Assembly: GCF_025567165.1 (NCBI RefSeq) | Contig: NZ_JAOQKC010000009.1 | Coordinates: forward strand, 96,200-160,199 | Direction: 5' to 3' | Origin: Laedolimicola ammoniilytica | GTDB taxonomy: Bacteria > Bacillota > Clostridia > Lachnospirales > Lachnospiraceae | DNA: 64,000 nucleotides | Shown here: piece after piece, positions 42,803 to 51,933 of the stretch | Numbering within the stretch: position 1 is the stretch's first letter | Layout: each line of letters opens with the position of its first letter | Program-made: the position numbers and the translations under genes | Notes under the pieces: model-generated | Databases searched by the model: none | Told to the model about the DNA's origin: nothing | The model's input: the letters and a program-made list of their open reading frames with translations, nothing else

Positions 42803-43741
42803 ATGCATACAAGAATCACGGATTTACTGGGAATTCGATACCCGATTATCCAGGGCGGCATGGCCTGGGTGGCGGAGTATCATCTGGCGGCAGCCGTGTC
42901 CGAGGCGGGGGGCCTTGGTATCATCGGCGCGGCCAACGCCCCGGCGGAATGGGTGCGGGAACAGATCCGGGAGACCAAGAAGCGCACCGATAAGCCCTTC
43001 GGAGTCAACGTGATGCTGATGAGCCCCTACGCGGATCAGGTGGCACAGGTCATCGCTGAGGAGGGCGTGGCAGTCGTGACCACCGGCGCGGGCAACCCGG
43101 AGAAATACATGGAGCTGTGGAAATCAAAGGGCATCAAAGTCGTTCCCGTGGTGGCTTCCGTGGCCCTGGCGAAGCGCATGGAGCGCTGCGGCGCGGACGC
43201 CGTGGTGGCCGAAGGCTGCGAGTCCGGCGGCCATGTGGGCGAGAGCACGACCATGGCGCTGGTTCCCCAGGTGGTGGATGCGGTAGAGATTCCGGTCATC
43301 GCCGCAGGCGGTATCGCCGACGGCAGAGGCGTGGCGGCGGCTCTGATGCTGGGCGCGGAGGGCGTGCAGATGGGCACCCGTTTTGTGGCCACCACCGAGT
43401 GCCAGGTGCATCCGAATTATAAGGAGAAGGTGCTGAAGGCCCGGGACATCGACACCCGCGTCACAGGCCGGACCACCGGTCATCCGGTCCGGGCGCTGCG
43501 CAATGAGATGACGAAGAAATACCTGGAAATGGAAGCGGCGGGAGCCACAGCAGAGGAATTGGAATATCTGACCCTGGGCGGCCTTCGAAAAGCCGTCGTG
43601 GAGGGCGATGTGAAGAACGGCAGCGTCATGTCCGGCCAGATCGCAGGCCTTGTAAAGGACGAGCTTCCCTGTAAAGAGGTCATTGAAAATATTATGGCAG
43701 AGACCGGGAAAGCGTTAAAGGGAGCGGCACAGTATGAGTAA
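42803..43741 (+). CDS. fabK: Enoyl-ACP reductase II (FMN-dependent)
   Basis: The 312-residue protein matches FabK/nitronate monooxygenase TIM barrels: GIRYPIIQGGMAWVAEY, GVNVMLMSPYADQ, GCESGGHVGE with the catalytic His, IAAGGIADGRGVAAAL and GVQMGTRFVATTEC. It performs the last, NAD(P)H-dependent reduction step of each elongation cycle in place of FabI. I start it at ATG 42803 (AAAGGTAGAGCAT upstream). Its last eight bases overlap fabD. A second, divergent family member is encoded at the operon end. Confidence 0.94.
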   Translation: MHTRITDLLGIRYPIIQGGMAWVAEYHLAAAVSEAGGLGIIGAANAPAEWVREQIRETKKRTDKPFGVNVMLMSPYADQVAQVIAEEGVAVVTTGAGNPEKYMELWKSKGIKVVPVVASVALAKRMERCGADAVVAEGCESGGHVGESTTMALVPQVVDAVEIPVIAAGGIADGRGVAAALMLGAEGVQMGTRFVATTECQVHPNYKEKVLKARDIDTRVTGRTTGHPVRALRNEMTKKYLEMEAAGATAEELEYLTLGGLRKAVVEGDVKNGSVMSGQIAGLVKDELPCKEVIENIMAETGKALKGAAQYE

Positions 43742-44645
43742 AACCGTGTGGATGTTCCCGGGACAGGGAGCCCAGAAAGCAGGGATGGCGAAGGATTTCT
43801 ACGAGAACAGCGCGCTTGCGGGACAGCTTTTTGACGAGGCGGACGCGGCGCTGGATTTCGATCTGAAGGCCATCTGCTTTGAGGAAAATGAGAAAATCCA
43901 TCAGACAGAATATACCCAGCCCTGTCTGGTGACGGCCTGTCTGGCCATCGCGCAGGAGCTTCGCGCGCGCGGCCGGAAGCCGGATATGACGGCGGGCTTA
44001 AGTCTCGGCGAATACGCGGCCATCGCGGCTGCAGGCGGCATGGGCGCGCTGGACGCCATACGGCTGGTGCGCAGACGCGGACTTCTGATGCAGAACACGG
44101 TTCCGGCGGGAGTTGGTTCCATGTGCGCGGTGCTGGGTATGGAGACGGCGGTCATTGAAGACGTGATTGCAGACATGGAGGGTGTTACGGTAGCCAATTA
44201 TAACTGTCCGGGACAGATAGTAATTACCGGAAGAACGGCTGCAGTACAGACGGCGGCGGAGAAGCTGAAGGCAGCCGGAGCCAGACGGGTGGTTCCCTTG
44301 AAGGTCAGCGGCCCCTTTCATTCCCCGCTCTTAGAGAGCGCAGGGGAGGAACTGGCCCGGGAGCTGGCGTCCGTGGAATTTCACGGGTTAGAAGCGCCTT
44401 ACTATGCAAATGTGACCGCGGCGAAGGTGACGGATCCGGCAGAAATCGCGCCCCTTCTGGCGAAAGGCGTATCGTCTCCTGTATACTGGCAGCAGAGTGT
44501 GGAGGCTATGATTGCGGACGGCGCGGATACCTTTGTGGAAATCGGTCCGGGGCGGACATTGGCCGGATTTTTGAAAAAAATCAATCCGGACGTAAACGTA
44601 TATAACGTAGCTACATGGGAAGATATGGAAAATCTGCCCCAGTAG
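43734..44645 (+). CDS. fabD: Malonyl-CoA:ACP transacylase
   Basis: The 303-residue enzyme has FPGQGAQKAGM at the N-terminus, the nucleophile Ser in AGLSLGEYAA (~residue 88) and the catalytic His in VSGPFHSPLL. It loads malonyl units onto ACP. It overlaps the fabK stop as ATGAGTAA, so translation is coupled. Confidence 0.95.
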   Translation: MSKTVWMFPGQGAQKAGMAKDFYENSALAGQLFDEADAALDFDLKAICFEENEKIHQTEYTQPCLVTACLAIAQELRARGRKPDMTAGLSLGEYAAIAAAGGMGALDAIRLVRRRGLLMQNTVPAGVGSMCAVLGMETAVIEDVIADMEGVTVANYNCPGQIVITGRTAAVQTAAEKLKAAGARRVVPLKVSGPFHSPLLESAGEELARELASVEFHGLEAPYYANVTAAKVTDPAEIAPLLAKGVSSPVYWQQSVEAMIADGADTFVEIGPGRTLAGFLKKINPDVNVYNVATWEDMENLPQ

Positions 44646-44692
44646 AAACAGGAAAACGAAAACAGACGGAAGTTTAAGAAAGAGATAACAGC

Positions 44693-45436
44693 ATGAATTT
44701 AGAAGGAAAAATCGCTCTGGTGACAGGCGCATCCCGAGGCATTGGCCGCGCCATCGCCATGGAGCTTTCGGCAGGGGGAGCCTTTGTCATCGTCAATTAT
44801 AACGGCTCAGAATCGGCGGCAGCTGAGACAGTCCGGGCCATCGAGACAGCGGGCGGCCAGGCGGAGGCCTGGCAGTGTAATGTGGCCGATTACGGAGCCT
44901 GTGAGCAGATGATAAACGGCGTACTGGAAAAATATAAGCACATCGACATTCTGGTCAATAACGCGGGCATTACCCGGGATAATCTGCTGATGAAAATGTC
45001 GGAGGCTGAATTCGACGCAGTGATCGACACGAACCTGAAAGGAACCTTTCATACCATGCGCTTCGTATCCCGACAGATGCTGAAGCAGCGTTCGGGCCGC
45101 ATCATCAACCTGGCTTCGGTGGTCGGCATCGTCGGCAACGCGGGCCAGACCAATTACGCGGCTTCCAAGGCAGGGGTTATCGGCATGACAAAGACGGCGG
45201 CGAAGGAACTGGCTGCCCGCGGTATTACGGTCAACGCCATTGCGCCGGGCTTTATCGAGACAGATATGACGGACAAGCTCAGTGAGAAAATCAGAGAGCA
45301 GATGAATGCCCAGATTCCGCTGGGACGTTTTGGCAAACCGGAGTATGTGGCGAAGGCGGCGGCCTTTCTGGCTTCCGACGACGCGTCGTATATCACCGGA
45401 CAGGTACTGAACGTAGACGGCGGCATGGTAATGTAA
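44693..45436 (+). CDS. fabG: 3-oxoacyl-ACP reductase
   Basis: A 247-residue short-chain dehydrogenase with TGASRGIGRAIA (NADPH site), NNAGITRDNLL, the catalytic Tyr/Lys in NYAASKAGVIGM and PGFIETDMTDKL. It reduces the keto group formed by FabH/FabF. Size and position are those expected in the clostridial fab operon. Confidence 0.95.
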   Translation: MNLEGKIALVTGASRGIGRAIAMELSAGGAFVIVNYNGSESAAAETVRAIETAGGQAEAWQCNVADYGACEQMINGVLEKYKHIDILVNNAGITRDNLLMKMSEAEFDAVIDTNLKGTFHTMRFVSRQMLKQRSGRIINLASVVGIVGNAGQTNYAASKAGVIGMTKTAAKELAARGITVNAIAPGFIETDMTDKLSEKIREQMNAQIPLGRFGKPEYVAKAAAFLASDDASYITGQVLNVDGGMVM

Positions 45437-45466
45437 CACAGGCAAATTAGAGGAGCTTAGAAATAA

Positions 45467-46705
45467 ATGAAAAGACGAGTAGTTGTAACGGGACTGGGCG
45501 TTGTGACCCCCATCGGCAATACCGTACCGGAATTCTGGCAGGGAATCCGGGAGGGCCGGGTAGGAATCGGAGAGATTACCCGTTTTGATATAGAAAGCTT
45601 TAAGGTGAAGCTGGCGGCGGAGGTGAAAGATTTCGACGCGGCAGAGCGTATGGATCCCAAGGCGGCGAAACGCATGGAGCGGTTTTCCCAGTATGCGGTG
45701 GCAGCGGCCAGAGAAGCCTTTGCGGATGCGGATCTGCATCTGGAAGAGGAGGATCCCTTCCGGGCAGGCGTCATCGTAGGATCCGGCATCGGCTCTCTGG
45801 AGACGGTGGAGAGCGAGTACGCGAAGATCCTGAAAGGCAATGTAAAGCGGGTGGCGCCTCTTATGGTGCCCAAAATGATTTCCAATATGGCCGCAGGCAA
45901 TATCTCCATTCAGCTGGGACTGCGTGGAAAATGCACCAATGTGGTGACGGCCTGCGCTTCCGGAACCCACTGTATCGGCGACGCATTCCGGGCTATCCAG
46001 TACGATGACGCGGATATTATGCTGGCAGGCGGCGCGGAGAGCTGTATCTGCCCCACGGGCGTGGCAGGCTTCCAGGCGCTGACTGCCCTGACCACAGAGA
46101 CAGACCCGGCCCGGGCGTCCATTCCCTTTGACAAGGATCGCAGCGGTTTTGTGCTTGGCGAGGGCGCAGGCGTGGTGGTTCTGGAGGAGCTTCAGCATGC
46201 GCTTGCGCGTGGCGCTCGTATCTATGCGGAGCTGGTGGGTTATGGAGCCACCGGAGACGCCTTCCATATCACTTCCCCCAGCGAGGACGGAAGCGGCGCG
46301 GCCAAAGCCATGGAGCTGGCCATGAAAGAGGGCGGCGTCCGGCCGTCAGAAGTGGATTATATCAACGCCCACGGAACGGCCACCCATCACAATGATCTTT
46401 ACGAGACCAGGGCCATCAAGGCGGCCTTCGGCGAAGCGGCAGAGAATGTGGTCATCAATTCCACCAAGTCCATGATTGGTCATCTGCTGGGCGCGGCAGG
46501 CGGCGTGGAGTTTGTAGTCTGTGCGAAAGCGGTGGAGGAAAATTATATTCACCAGACTGTGGGAACCCGGGAGACGGACGGAGAGTGCGATTTGAATTAT
46601 GCCATCGGCGCGCCGGTGGAAAAAGAGGTACGCTATGCGCTTACCAATTCCCTGGGCTTCGGAGGACACAACGCCAGCCTGCTCCTGAAGAAGTATGAAG
46701 CGTAG
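45467..46705 (+). CDS. fabF: Beta-ketoacyl-ACP synthase II
   Basis: The 412-residue elongating condensing enzyme shows the catalytic Cys in TACASGTHCIGDA and the two His residues in INAHGTATHHND and MIGHLLGAAGG, plus NSLGFGGHNAS at the C-terminus. It carries out all elongation after the FabH step. Start ATG 45467 is preceded by GAGGAGCTTAGAAATAA. Confidence 0.95.
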   Translation: MKRRVVVTGLGVVTPIGNTVPEFWQGIREGRVGIGEITRFDIESFKVKLAAEVKDFDAAERMDPKAAKRMERFSQYAVAAAREAFADADLHLEEEDPFRAGVIVGSGIGSLETVESEYAKILKGNVKRVAPLMVPKMISNMAAGNISIQLGLRGKCTNVVTACASGTHCIGDAFRAIQYDDADIMLAGGAESCICPTGVAGFQALTALTTETDPARASIPFDKDRSGFVLGEGAGVVVLEELQHALARGARIYAELVGYGATGDAFHITSPSEDGSGAAKAMELAMKEGGVRPSEVDYINAHGTATHHNDLYETRAIKAAFGEAAENVVINSTKSMIGHLLGAAGGVEFVVCAKAVEENYIHQTVGTRETDGECDLNYAIGAPVEKEVRYALTNSLGFGGHNASLLLKKYEA

Positions 46706-46719
46706 GAGGGATAGGGAAC

Positions 46720-47169
46720 ATGGAATTTGAAAATATCTTAAAATTAATCGACAGTGTATCCGCCTCTAAACTGGACAGCTTTGTCTATGAGCAGAACGGG
46801 ACGAAGATCAGGCTGGAAAAGAAGAAGCAGAAGATTCAGCTCAACGGAACCCCGGATCTGGCAATGGAAAGTGCAGCCATCTGCGCAAAGGAAGCAGTGA
46901 CAGACACAGATACCGGCACACAGAAGTCCGGAAAAACAATCACATCCCCTCTGGTGGGCGTCTTCTATGCCGCCCCGTCCGAGGACGCGGATCCCTTCGT
47001 AAAGGTCGGCGATCCGGTGAAAAAAGGCCAGGTTGTGGGCATCGTGGAAGCGATGAAGCTGATGAATGAGATTACCAGCGACTGCGACGGCGTTGTCCGG
47101 GAGGTCTGCGTGGAAAATGCGGAGGCTGTGGAGTACGGCCAGCCGTTGTTTGTGATTGAGGAGGCGTAG
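46720..47169 (+). CDS. accB: Biotin carboxyl carrier protein of acetyl-CoA carboxylase
   Basis: A 149-residue protein with an N-terminal assembly region (ENILKLIDSVSASKLDSF), a Lys/Gln-rich linker, and a C-terminal biotinyl domain with the biotinylated Lys in VEAMKLMNEI (~residue 115). It moves CO2 from AccC to the AccDA carboxyltransferase encoded downstream. The order accB-fabZ-accC is typical of Clostridia. Confidence 0.95.
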   Translation: MEFENILKLIDSVSASKLDSFVYEQNGTKIRLEKKKQKIQLNGTPDLAMESAAICAKEAVTDTDTGTQKSGKTITSPLVGVFYAAPSEDADPFVKVGDPVKKGQVVGIVEAMKLMNEITSDCDGVVREVCVENAEAVEYGQPLFVIEEA

Positions 47170-47170
47170 T

Positions 47171-47599
47171 ATGAAGCATCTGGATATCAATCAGATAAAG
47201 GAAATCATTCCCCACCGTCACCCATTTCTGCTGGTGGATTCCATCGAGGATTACGAGCCCGGCGAATTTGCCGTGGGTTATAAATGTGTCAGCTACCGGG
47301 AGGACTTTTTTGCAGGTCATTTTCCCCAGGAGCCGGTGATGCCGGGCGTGCTGACCGTGGAGGCCCTGGCCCAGGTGGGCGCGGTGGCGATTCTCTCCCT
47401 GCCGGAAAATCAGGGAAAGACTGCTTACTTCGGGGCTATCGACAAATGTAAATTCAAAGGAAAAGTAGTGCCCGGCGACAAGCTGCGGCTGGAGACAAGA
47501 ATTATCAAACGGAAAGGGCCGGTGGGCGTGGGCGAGGCCATTGCCAGTGTGGATGGAAAGGTAGTCGTGCGCGCGGAGCTGACCTTTATGATTGGGTAA
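47171..47599 (+). CDS. fabZ: 3-hydroxyacyl-ACP dehydratase
   Basis: The 142-residue hot-dog enzyme has IIPHRHPFLLVDSI and the catalytic pair in GHFPQEPVMPGVLTVEAL. It removes water from hydroxyacyl-ACP. The start at 47171 lies one base after the accB stop, with GGAGG inside the accB end; a start at 47156 would include accB codons. No FabA/FabN-type isomerase is visible, so the route to unsaturated chains is not explained here. Confidence 0.95.
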   Translation: MKHLDINQIKEIIPHRHPFLLVDSIEDYEPGEFAVGYKCVSYREDFFAGHFPQEPVMPGVLTVEALAQVGAVAILSLPENQGKTAYFGAIDKCKFKGKVVPGDKLRLETRIIKRKGPVGVGEAIASVDGKVVVRAELTFMIG

Positions 47600-47612
47600 A
47601 TAGGAGTTTTTT

Positions 47613-48959
47613 ATGATTAGAAAAGTTCTGGTAGCCAACCGCGGCGAGATCGCGGTGCGCATTATCCGGGCTTGCCGGGAAATGGGAATCGAGACTGTGG
47701 CCGTCTATTCGGAGGCTGACCGGGAAGCCCTGCACGCCAAACTGGCGGACGAAGCTATCTGCATCGGTCCGGCGGTCTTAAGCGACAGCTATCTTTCCAT
47801 GGAGAAAATTATCAGCGCCACGATTATCTCCGGCGCCGACGCCATTCATCCGGGCTTCGGGCTGCTGTCGGAGAACAGTAAGTTCGCAGAGCTTTGCGAG
47901 AAATGCGGCATCATTTTCATCGGCCCCGGTTCCGATGTGATTGCGAAGCTCGGGAACAAGCAGGAGGCCCGCAACACCATGGTGGCGGCCGGCGTGCCGG
48001 TGATTCCGGGCACGGAAGAAGCCATTTATGACCCGGAAAAAGGCGCGGAGGAAGCGGCCCGCATCGGCTACCCGGTCATGATCAAGGCGGCCCTTGGGGG
48101 CGGCGGCAAAGGCATGCGTGTGGCGGAAACCGCAGAGGAATTCGAGCAGAATTTCCTGCTGGCCCAGACCGAAGCCAGACAGGCCTTTGGCGACGATTCC
48201 ATGTACATCGAGCATTTTATCACGCATCCGCGGCATATCGAATTTCAGATCCTGGCGGACAGCTTCGGCCATGTGATTCACCTGGGCGAACGGGACTGCT
48301 CTATCCAGCGGAACCACCAGAAGATGATTGAGGAGGCTCCAAGCATAGCCCTTTCCGAAGAATTGCGCCGGGAAATGGGTGAGACTGCCGTGCGGGCTGC
48401 AAAGGCAGCAGGCTATGTGAACGCCGGAACCATCGAATTTTTGCTGGAAAAGAATGGAAAATACTATTTCATGGAAATGAATACCCGGATTCAGGTGGAG
48501 CATCCGGTAACGGAGTGGATTACAGGCATTGACCTGATCAAAGAGCAGATCCGTATCGCGTCCGGGAAAAAGCTGGGGCTTACCCAGGAACAGGTACGGG
48601 TAAACGGTCATGCCATCGAGGTCCGTATCAACGCGGAGAAGCCGGAGGAGAATTTCCGGCCCTGTCCGGGTACGGTGACAGGACTTCACCTGCCGGGCGG
48701 CAAGGGCATCCGCATCGATTCCGCTATTTACAGCGGATATACCATACCGCCTTATTACGATTCCATGATTGCGAAAATCAGTGTCTGGGCCAGAACCAGA
48801 AACGAGGCTATCCGGAAGATGGAGAGCGCCCTGGGCGAGGTTATCATCGAAGGCGTGGACACCAATGTGAATTACCAGTACGGAATCCTGGAGGATCCGG
48901 ATTTCCAGAAGGGAAATGTGGATATTGAATTTATTCAGGACCGGGAAAACCGGATATAA
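47613..48959 (+). CDS. accC: Biotin carboxylase subunit of acetyl-CoA carboxylase
   Basis: The 448-residue ATP-grasp enzyme shows KVLVANRGEIAVRIIRA, the ATP-binding glycine loop KAALGGGGKGMRV, HIEFQILADSFGHVIHLGER, and the active-site EMNTRIQVEHPVTEW. It carboxylates biotin on AccB at the cost of ATP. Complete length. It is followed by accDA after a 57-base gap. Confidence 0.96.
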   Translation: MIRKVLVANRGEIAVRIIRACREMGIETVAVYSEADREALHAKLADEAICIGPAVLSDSYLSMEKIISATIISGADAIHPGFGLLSENSKFAELCEKCGIIFIGPGSDVIAKLGNKQEARNTMVAAGVPVIPGTEEAIYDPEKGAEEAARIGYPVMIKAALGGGGKGMRVAETAEEFEQNFLLAQTEARQAFGDDSMYIEHFITHPRHIEFQILADSFGHVIHLGERDCSIQRNHQKMIEEAPSIALSEELRREMGETAVRAAKAAGYVNAGTIEFLLEKNGKYYFMEMNTRIQVEHPVTEWITGIDLIKEQIRIASGKKLGLTQEQVRVNGHAIEVRINAEKPEENFRPCPGTVTGLHLPGGKGIRIDSAIYSGYTIPPYYDSMIAKISVWARTRNEAIRKMESALGEVIIEGVDTNVNYQYGILEDPDFQKGNVDIEFIQDRENRI

Positions 48960-49016
48960 ATGCAGAAAATGATGAACAGTATTACAGAGAAGTTATGGAT
49001 ATAGAGGATACGCAGT

Positions 49017-50735
49017 ATGAATCTGGATCATGTATTTAAAAAGACAAATAAAAGAATTTTCAGAGGAGGCGCTGACCGCCGCCCCGAGGTTCCCGAGGGC
49101 CTGCTGTCCAAATGCAATATGTGCGGCGGCGCTATCGTGACTGAGGATGTGAAGAAAAATTATTATATATGTCCCAGATGTAAGGGGTATTTCCGCGTCC
49201 ATGCCCGGGAGCGCATCCACAGGGTGGCAGACGAGGGAAGCTTCGAGGAGTGGGATCGGGATCTGACAGGCGGTAATCCGCTGGATTACCCGGGCTATGA
49301 GGAAAAGCTGGCGGCCACCCGTCTGAAAACCGGTCTTGAGGAAGCCGTCGTCACTGGAAAATGCCGGATCGACGGACAGGAGACTGTACTTGGCGTCATG
49401 GACGGACGCTTTCTCATGGCCAGCATGGGCGAGGCTGTGGGCGAGAAAATCACCCGGGCAGCCGAGCGGGCCACAAAGGAACGCCTGCCGCTGATTCTCT
49501 TTACCTGCTCCGGCGGAGCCAGAATGCAGGAGGGTATCTTTTCACTGATGCAGATGGCAAAGACCAGCGCTGCATTGAAACGTCATTCGGACGCCGGACT
49601 TCTCTACGTTACGGTTCTGACCGACCCCACTACCGGCGGCGTCACCGCCAGCTTTGCCATGGAGGGGGATATCATCCTGGCAGAGCCGGGAGCGCTCATC
49701 GGCTTCGCCGGTCCCCGGGTCATTGAGCAGACCACAGGGCAGAAGCTGCCGAAGGGCTTTCAGCGGGCAGAGTTTTTGCTGGAGCATGGGTTCATAGACC
49801 GGGTTGTGGAGCGGAGCGAACTGAAAAAGACATTGGGAGACTTATTACGGCTGCACCGGATGCCGGAACAGAGGACGGCAGAATCACGGGAGCCCCGGAC
49901 AGCTTCCGGATGCCCAGGGCAGCAGGCGAAGAAAAATGCGGCAGTACAGAGAGATGCAGAGATCACAGCCTGGGATCGCGTCCGGCTCTCCCGCGACAAA
50001 AAGCGCCCCCGCGGCCATGCCTACATCGCGGCCATGTTTGAGGATTTCTATGAATTTCACGGAGATCGCCTTTTTGCGGACGATGCCGCAGTTCTGGGCG
50101 GTATTGCCACATTCTGCGGCTGCCCGGTCACAGTCATTTCCCAGGAAAAGGATCGGAACTTTGGCATGTGTTCTCCGGACGGCTACCGCAAGGCTCTGCG
50201 GCTGATGCGGCAGGCGGAAAAATTTGGACGTCCTGTTATCTGCTTCGTGGACACTCCGGGCGCAGCCTGCGGTGTGGAGGCGGAGGAACGGGGGCAGGGC
50301 GAGGCCATTGCCCGCAATATCTATGAAATGTCCGCGCTGAAGGTGCCGGTTCTCACCGTCATCATCGGTGAGGGCGGCAGCGGCGGCGCACTGGCCCTGT
50401 CCGTAGGAAATGAAGTGTGGATGCTGGAAAATTCGGTATACTCCATTCTTTCGCCGGAGGGATTCGCCAGCATTCTCTGGAAGGACAGCAAGCGGGCAAA
50501 GCACGCGGCGGAATGTATGCGCCTCACGGCGGCGGAGCTGAAGGCCGCAGGCATCGTGGAACAGGTATTCCAGGAGCCGGAGCATTTTACCGGGGAAAAT
50601 CTGTACCAGGTAACCGAGCCTCTTGAGAAAGCAATTGAAAAGTTCCTGGAAAAATATGGAGCAATGAGCGGCCAGGAGCTGGCAGAACAGCGCTATCACA
50701 GATTCCGTCAGCTGGGAACCATAGAGAGAAAGTAG
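49017..50735 (+). CDS. accDA: Fused acetyl-CoA carboxylase carboxyltransferase (beta + alpha)
   Basis: A single 572-residue chain contains AccD (1-~282) and AccA (~320-572), normally separate proteins. The AccD half opens with a zinc ribbon (Cys33/36 in CNMC, Cys52/55 in CPRC) and has LFTCSGGARMQEGIFSLMQM and GFAGPRVIEQTTGQKLP. A ~35-residue linker rich in Arg/Ser/Pro/Gln joins it to AccA (AYIAAMFEDFYEFHGDRLF, ICFVDTPGAACGVEAEERGQ, VLTVIIGEGGSGGALALSVG). The active site lies at the interface of the two, so fusion fixes a 1:1 ratio. It transfers CO2 from biotin to acetyl-CoA, making malonyl-CoA. I see no frame break. Confidence 0.95.
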   Translation: MNLDHVFKKTNKRIFRGGADRRPEVPEGLLSKCNMCGGAIVTEDVKKNYYICPRCKGYFRVHARERIHRVADEGSFEEWDRDLTGGNPLDYPGYEEKLAATRLKTGLEEAVVTGKCRIDGQETVLGVMDGRFLMASMGEAVGEKITRAAERATKERLPLILFTCSGGARMQEGIFSLMQMAKTSAALKRHSDAGLLYVTVLTDPTTGGVTASFAMEGDIILAEPGALIGFAGPRVIEQTTGQKLPKGFQRAEFLLEHGFIDRVVERSELKKTLGDLLRLHRMPEQRTAESREPRTASGCPGQQAKKNAAVQRDAEITAWDRVRLSRDKKRPRGHAYIAAMFEDFYEFHGDRLFADDAAVLGGIATFCGCPVTVISQEKDRNFGMCSPDGYRKALRLMRQAEKFGRPVICFVDTPGAACGVEAEERGQGEAIARNIYEMSALKVPVLTVIIGEGGSGGALALSVGNEVWMLENSVYSILSPEGFASILWKDSKRAKHAAECMRLTAAELKAAGIVEQVFQEPEHFTGENLYQVTEPLEKAIEKFLEKYGAMSGQELAEQRYHRFRQLGTIERK

Positions 50736-50747
50736 AAACGTGAAAAT

Positions 50748-51803
50748 ATGGAACAGAAAGAATTAAAAATCGGAGATTTGACACTCAAAAGACCCATTTT
50801 CCAGGGCGGCATGGGAGTCGGCGTGAGTCTCGGCGGCCTGGCGGGCGCAGTGGCGGCGGCAGGCGGGGCGGGAGCCATCTCTGCGGCCCAGATCGGCTTT
50901 CGGGAACCGGATTTTGATACCCATACAGTGGAAGCCAATCTGCGGGCCATGGAGAAGGAGCTGAAAAAAGCCCGGAAAATCGCAAAGGGCGGCGTGGTAG
51001 GCTTTAATATCATGGTGGCCATGCAGCACTACGCAGATTATGTAAGGCAGGCTGTGAAAGCCGGAGCGGACTTTATCGTATCCGGAGCGGGTCTTCCTGT
51101 GGATTTGCCAGGCTATGCGGCCGGAAGCGATGTGAAGCTGGCCCCCATTGTCTCCACGGAGAAATCTGCTGCCGTAATTCTCAAATACTGGGCAAGAAAA
51201 TGGAAACGGGTGCCGGATTTTCTGGTCATCGAGGGACCGAAGGCCGGAGGACATTTAGGGTTTACGAAGGAGCAGCTTCACCTTTTTGACGCAGCGGCCT
51301 ATGGGGAAGAAGTAAAACGAATCATCGCGAGGGCGCGGGAATATGAAGTGAAATTTGGAAGAAAAATTCCCGTGGTGCTGGGCGGAGGCGTCAGCAGCCG
51401 GGAAAAAGCGAAAGAGGCATTTGCGCTGGGCGCGGACGCCATTCAGGTGGCGAGCCGTTTCGTGACTACGGCAGAATGTGACGCGGACGAGCGCTATAAG
51501 CAGGCTTATATCAGCGCCCGGGAAGAGGACGTCATGCTCATAAAAAGTCCGGTGGGTATGCCGGGCCGCGCCATCCGCAATTCTTTTGCCGAACGGATTA
51601 TGGGCGGGGAAAAGCTTCCGCCAAAGCGCTGCCGTGGCTGCATCAAGGGCTGTAAGCCTGCCGAAATTCCCTACTGCATAACCGAAGCATTGATTCAGGC
51701 TGTGAAAGGCGATACAGAGAACGGCCTTTTGTTCTGCGGAGCAGACGCCTGGAAAGCGGAACGGATGGAGACGGTGCAGGAGGTCATAGACGATCTGGTG
51801 TAA
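50748..51803 (+). CDS. Second FabK/nitronate monooxygenase-like flavoprotein
   Basis: The 351-residue protein shares the FMN barrel plan of FabK (LKRPIFQGGMGVGVSLGGLA, GFNIMVAMQHYADYV, EGPKAGGHLGFT with the His, VVLGGGVSSREKAKEAF, IQVASRFVTTAECDAD). It is divergent and has an extra C-terminal cysteine cluster, CRGCIKGCKPAEIPYC, which could bind metal or an iron-sulfur centre. It starts 12 bases after accDA, so it is in the fab operon. It may be an alternative enoyl-ACP reductase, an isomerase for unsaturated fatty acids, or a nitronate monooxygenase; sequence alone does not decide. A hairpin at 51854-51900 follows. Confidence 0.82.
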   Translation: MEQKELKIGDLTLKRPIFQGGMGVGVSLGGLAGAVAAAGGAGAISAAQIGFREPDFDTHTVEANLRAMEKELKKARKIAKGGVVGFNIMVAMQHYADYVRQAVKAGADFIVSGAGLPVDLPGYAAGSDVKLAPIVSTEKSAAVILKYWARKWKRVPDFLVIEGPKAGGHLGFTKEQLHLFDAAAYGEEVKRIIARAREYEVKFGRKIPVVLGGGVSSREKAKEAFALGADAIQVASRFVTTAECDADERYKQAYISAREEDVMLIKSPVGMPGRAIRNSFAERIMGGEKLPPKRCRGCIKGCKPAEIPYCITEALIQAVKGDTENGLLFCGADAWKAERMETVQEVIDDLV

Positions 51804-51846
51804 ACGGATCATCGCGTAACTGATGACTTTTCGAACTGTAAAAATT

Positions 51847-51861
51847 GTGTTATAATAACAC
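51847..51861 (+). promoter_or_regulatory. Palindromic operator over an extended -10 promoter (TetR gene)
   Basis: GTGTTAT-A-ATAACAC is a perfect 7-1-7 palindrome. It contains an extended -10 (TGT TATAAT, 51848-51856), 73 bases before the tetR start. TetR proteins bind such palindromes as dimers, so this is the likely autoregulatory operator controlling tetR-jetABC. Confidence 0.6.
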
Positions 51862-51900
51862 CTGTGTGTGCAGAAATGCTCTGCTCATACAGGTGTTATT
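51854..51900 (+). terminator. Hairpin between the fab operon and tetR
   Basis: AATAACACCTGT (51854-51865) pairs perfectly with ACAGGTGTTATT (51889-51900), inner GCAG/CTGC, followed by TTCG. It overlaps the operator palindrome. It can end the fab operon; in transcripts starting at the -10 it would lie in the leader. Confidence 0.7.
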
Positions 51901-51933
51901 TTCGTTGCGAAGTATCTGTAAGGAGAAATTACT

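Noticed and set aside
44807..46267. A 486-codon minus-strand open frame over fabG and fabF
   Set aside because: Both plus-strand genes have complete catalytic motifs; the antisense frame has no recognisable domain.
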